A stretch of 64,000 nucleotides of DNA, taken from Branchiostoma floridae (taxonomy: Eukaryota; Chordata; Leptocardii; Amphioxiformes; Branchiostomatidae). The stretch is taken from contig NC_049991.1 of NCBI RefSeq assembly GCF_000003815.2, positions 11,229,001 to 11,293,000 of the forward strand, given 5' to 3'. Position numbers and translations under genes: made by a program. Below the pieces are notes generated by a model. It made no database searches. It was not told the origin of the DNA and saw only the letters and a list, made by a program, of their open reading frames with translations. Shown piece by piece: positions 61,701 through 64,000 of this stretch (within the stretch, counting starts at the first letter, position 1; each line of letters begins with the position of its first letter).

Positions 61701-64000
61701 GCTTTGTGTTTGCTGTTTACTTTTGGTGAATGCTGGTCAAAAGTCATTGGATTTGGAGGCCCCTATGGCAAGTGTAATTCGTCAGCTTTGACGGTGGTGA
61801 CAGGTTCTTAGTCATGGGACAAGGGACTTTAAGAAATTCAGTGGTGCTGACATTGAAGAAGGAACTCACAAGACAGCAAGTACAATCACCGTATGTTGAA
61901 GAAACTGGCGTTTCAAAATTGAGTAAGAAGAAGAAACAAACCGACAAAAATTGCTTTTACAGAAATTTTCTTTTAACTCATTTTGCAAAATTATACTCCC
62001 AGAAAAATTGCTCCAACTGAAAGCTTCTTGCCCCCACACTTAACCATCATCCCTGATCTGCCCATAATGACATTACATAAAGTTTGATGACCTGTATGAG
62101 CAATGAAAGTTGTCATACCTTCTTGGTCACAACTTTCTTAATCCTTGTATTCTAAATTGCAGTTTGTACAGCAACTATAGCAACCCAAAACTGTAGATAA
62201 CTGAAAGTTCACAAACAGGTTTCTTCATAAGCTACAACCTTTTGTTGTTCTGAGTTAGACCTATCAGTCACCTTCAACAATTGTTACTGCCAATGTACTC
62301 AGTACCACACCCTTACCTCATTTTAAGTAAACACTTGTGAATGGGTGGGGTCAAGTAACAAAGGCATACATTTGGTCTGTGTGGCGTGGGTGTAGCAGTG
62401 TATGTATCATAGGTAGGGTATCTTGAAACAGGAGGGTGAGGTGAAGGTTTCTGTCTTGGCCTGTGGCCAGTTGCTGAAGTGTATGGTTAATCCCCAGTAA
62501 TGAGATGACAAGTGGAATCACCTGTGCTTACAGTTTTCAACCTTAATGAGCTTCAGTAAATAGATGTAGATCAAATTCCCCTGCATAGTCATTGTGTCAC
62601 CTCCACACTGCTTGGGTCAATTTACATCAAACAATGTGCAACCATAGAGGTCAACATCATCTCAAATATGACCTTTATGGTTGGAGAAAAAAAACAACCC
62701 CGCTGAACACTTTGTTATGTTTTCTCTAAAAAGGGTGAGGCAAAATAGATTTTGGGTACCGTAATTGTCAGTCTCCTTTATAGGTTGATAACAAGAACCT
62801 TTAATCACAGCTATGACGTGACATTCACTGAAATGCTGGCTCACTGTGATTTTATGTCTTGGTTGTGAATATAGAACCTTGTTAACCAGTGACTCTCCAA
62901 TCAGATGAAATATTCACTGTCTCAGCAGGTGTTTGGCTACCTGGCAACATATCCTATACAGCAAGCCTTCTAATTAAGTTCTATCGTAACCGCAGTAATT
63001 TTTTTGTCTCTACTTCATACTTAAAGGACAAATATATGGCTGGGTTAGCTGTGTGTGGAACAAACAAAGACGCTGGGTGTCCACAAGTTTGGTTGCTATG
63101 TGGTGGTGCCTTCCATTTGTTTGATTTATAAACACCACAGCCTTGTTTTGTTGGTGGCATTCGAAACTCAGTACTTACTTGAAAGTAGACGAATGTAATT
63201 TGCGTTGCTGCATGAGTTGCCTTATCCTTACGCTTAATTGAAAAGTAAGCAAGCAAGCTGTTATTTTCCATTATGTGGTGTTTACACACTACATACCTGC
63301 GCTTCACTGGAGGCATGTGTGAAAGATGATAACACAGTACAGGTGGTTAGAAGAAAAGAGAAGAAAGAAAGTGACAGGACCAAAGCCTGTTGAACTGGTT
63401 ATAATTTCATCGGTTTCTAAGATCCTATCCTAGCATGTAAATGTAGTTACCTGAGGGTGAAATGGGCTGGGCTGGACATTACCTCAGGATGCTTCTGGTT
63501 ACCAGGGAAATGTCTGGTAATCATGTAGGGTTCTAGAACTATTGCTTTCTAGGTTTTTGGTTGCCATGTTTTTTGGAAGCATACAGTAGATTAGTCCATG
63601 GGCCAGAGGACATATTGATACCCTACCCTCTGGGGTGGCAAATTCTCCTTGTGATTTTGTGTTGTGTGAAAGAGGTGTCAAATGAATCGTAAAATGGTTT
63701 ACTGGTAATTATTTCAAATGTTGTCTTACCCTAAGTGGCATCTTTTGTTATCCCTTTTTCCATACATTTTTCTCATGAAAACCTGGAACATGTCGATATG
63801 GATACCCCTGCACCACCTTTGTCTTCAAACCCTCTCCTCCTACATCACCAATTTTATGAGTTATCGATCAGAATGATAACAAAATCTTCTACCATTTGAA
63901 ATCTTTTGTCCTGCTAATGTATGTTAATTTTATCGCTAAGTGTATAATTTTTACAGTCAGAAAAGTGCCAGGGTTAAAGGTGGAGCTGATAAGGGCAGCC
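58755..64000 (+). CDS. 5' part of an unrecognised gene (partial, runs off the window)
   Basis: Exon 1 58755-58795 (MSSDDVAKSVGRKL, split in the last codon) ends at donor GTGAGT. Exon 2 61274-61364 follows acceptor CATTTAG and reads KYYMQIKRREDGFDLSGAYL then PQQDYPPLKP, ending in phase 0 at GTAAGT. A third exon probably starts at 63961 (KSARVKGGADKGS...), after the tandem acceptor TTTACAGTCAG; using the first AG would give an early stop. I do not recognise the family. The visible part is hydrophilic, with no signal peptide or membrane segment. Splice phases agree (2 then 0), which supports a real gene; the long second intron (about 2.6 kb) shows no other exon I can defend. Confidence 0.6.

Overview
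The window looks like nuclear DNA of a compact, intron-bearing invertebrate chordate genome; amphioxus (Branchiostoma) is my best guess. This is inference from chordate-like gene content, short introns with canonical GT-AG sites, a divergent H2A/H2B histone pair with 3' stem-loops, and a dense load of short inverted-repeat elements. No marker in the window proves the species. Three N-runs interrupt it (176-275, 37580-37679, 58253-58382).

Layout. (1) 1.2-4.4 kb, minus strand: a two-exon gene for a small secreted, very basic, cysteine-rich protein of fibulin/anaphylatoxin-like pattern, with a clear TATA box. (2) 4.4-15.6 kb: no recognisable gene; foldback elements, microsatellites and a nested transposon (a hAT MITE inside a PIF/Harbinger-like MITE at 13850-14723). 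(3) 15.66-44.56 kb, minus strand: a complete SGSM3 (TBC-SH3-RUN RabGAP) orthologue. I traced 26 constitutive coding exons, all phase-compatible except where one further exon is lost in the 37.6 kb gap. Two 27-base microexons lie just before the last exon. (4) 45.26-53.75 kb, plus strand: a four-exon ankyrin-repeat/SOCS-box (ASB) gene of 345 codons, head to head with SGSM3 across about 0.7 kb containing a perfect CRE. Its third intron carries an H2A-derived gene fragment. (5) 56.24-57.37 kb: H2A.X (minus, C-terminal SQEY) and H2B (plus) sharing a 277-base divergent promoter with TATA, CCAAT and octamer elements; each has a canonical histone stem-loop. (6) 58.75 kb to the window end, plus strand: the first exons of a gene I do not recognise.

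How the genes relate. SGSM3 (Rab GTPase inactivation) and the ASB protein (Cullin-5 ubiquitin-ligase substrate receptor) may share a bidirectional promoter, but no functional link follows from that alone. The histone pair makes the H2A.X-H2B dimer. The transposable elements are all short and non-coding; target-site duplications can be read for several.
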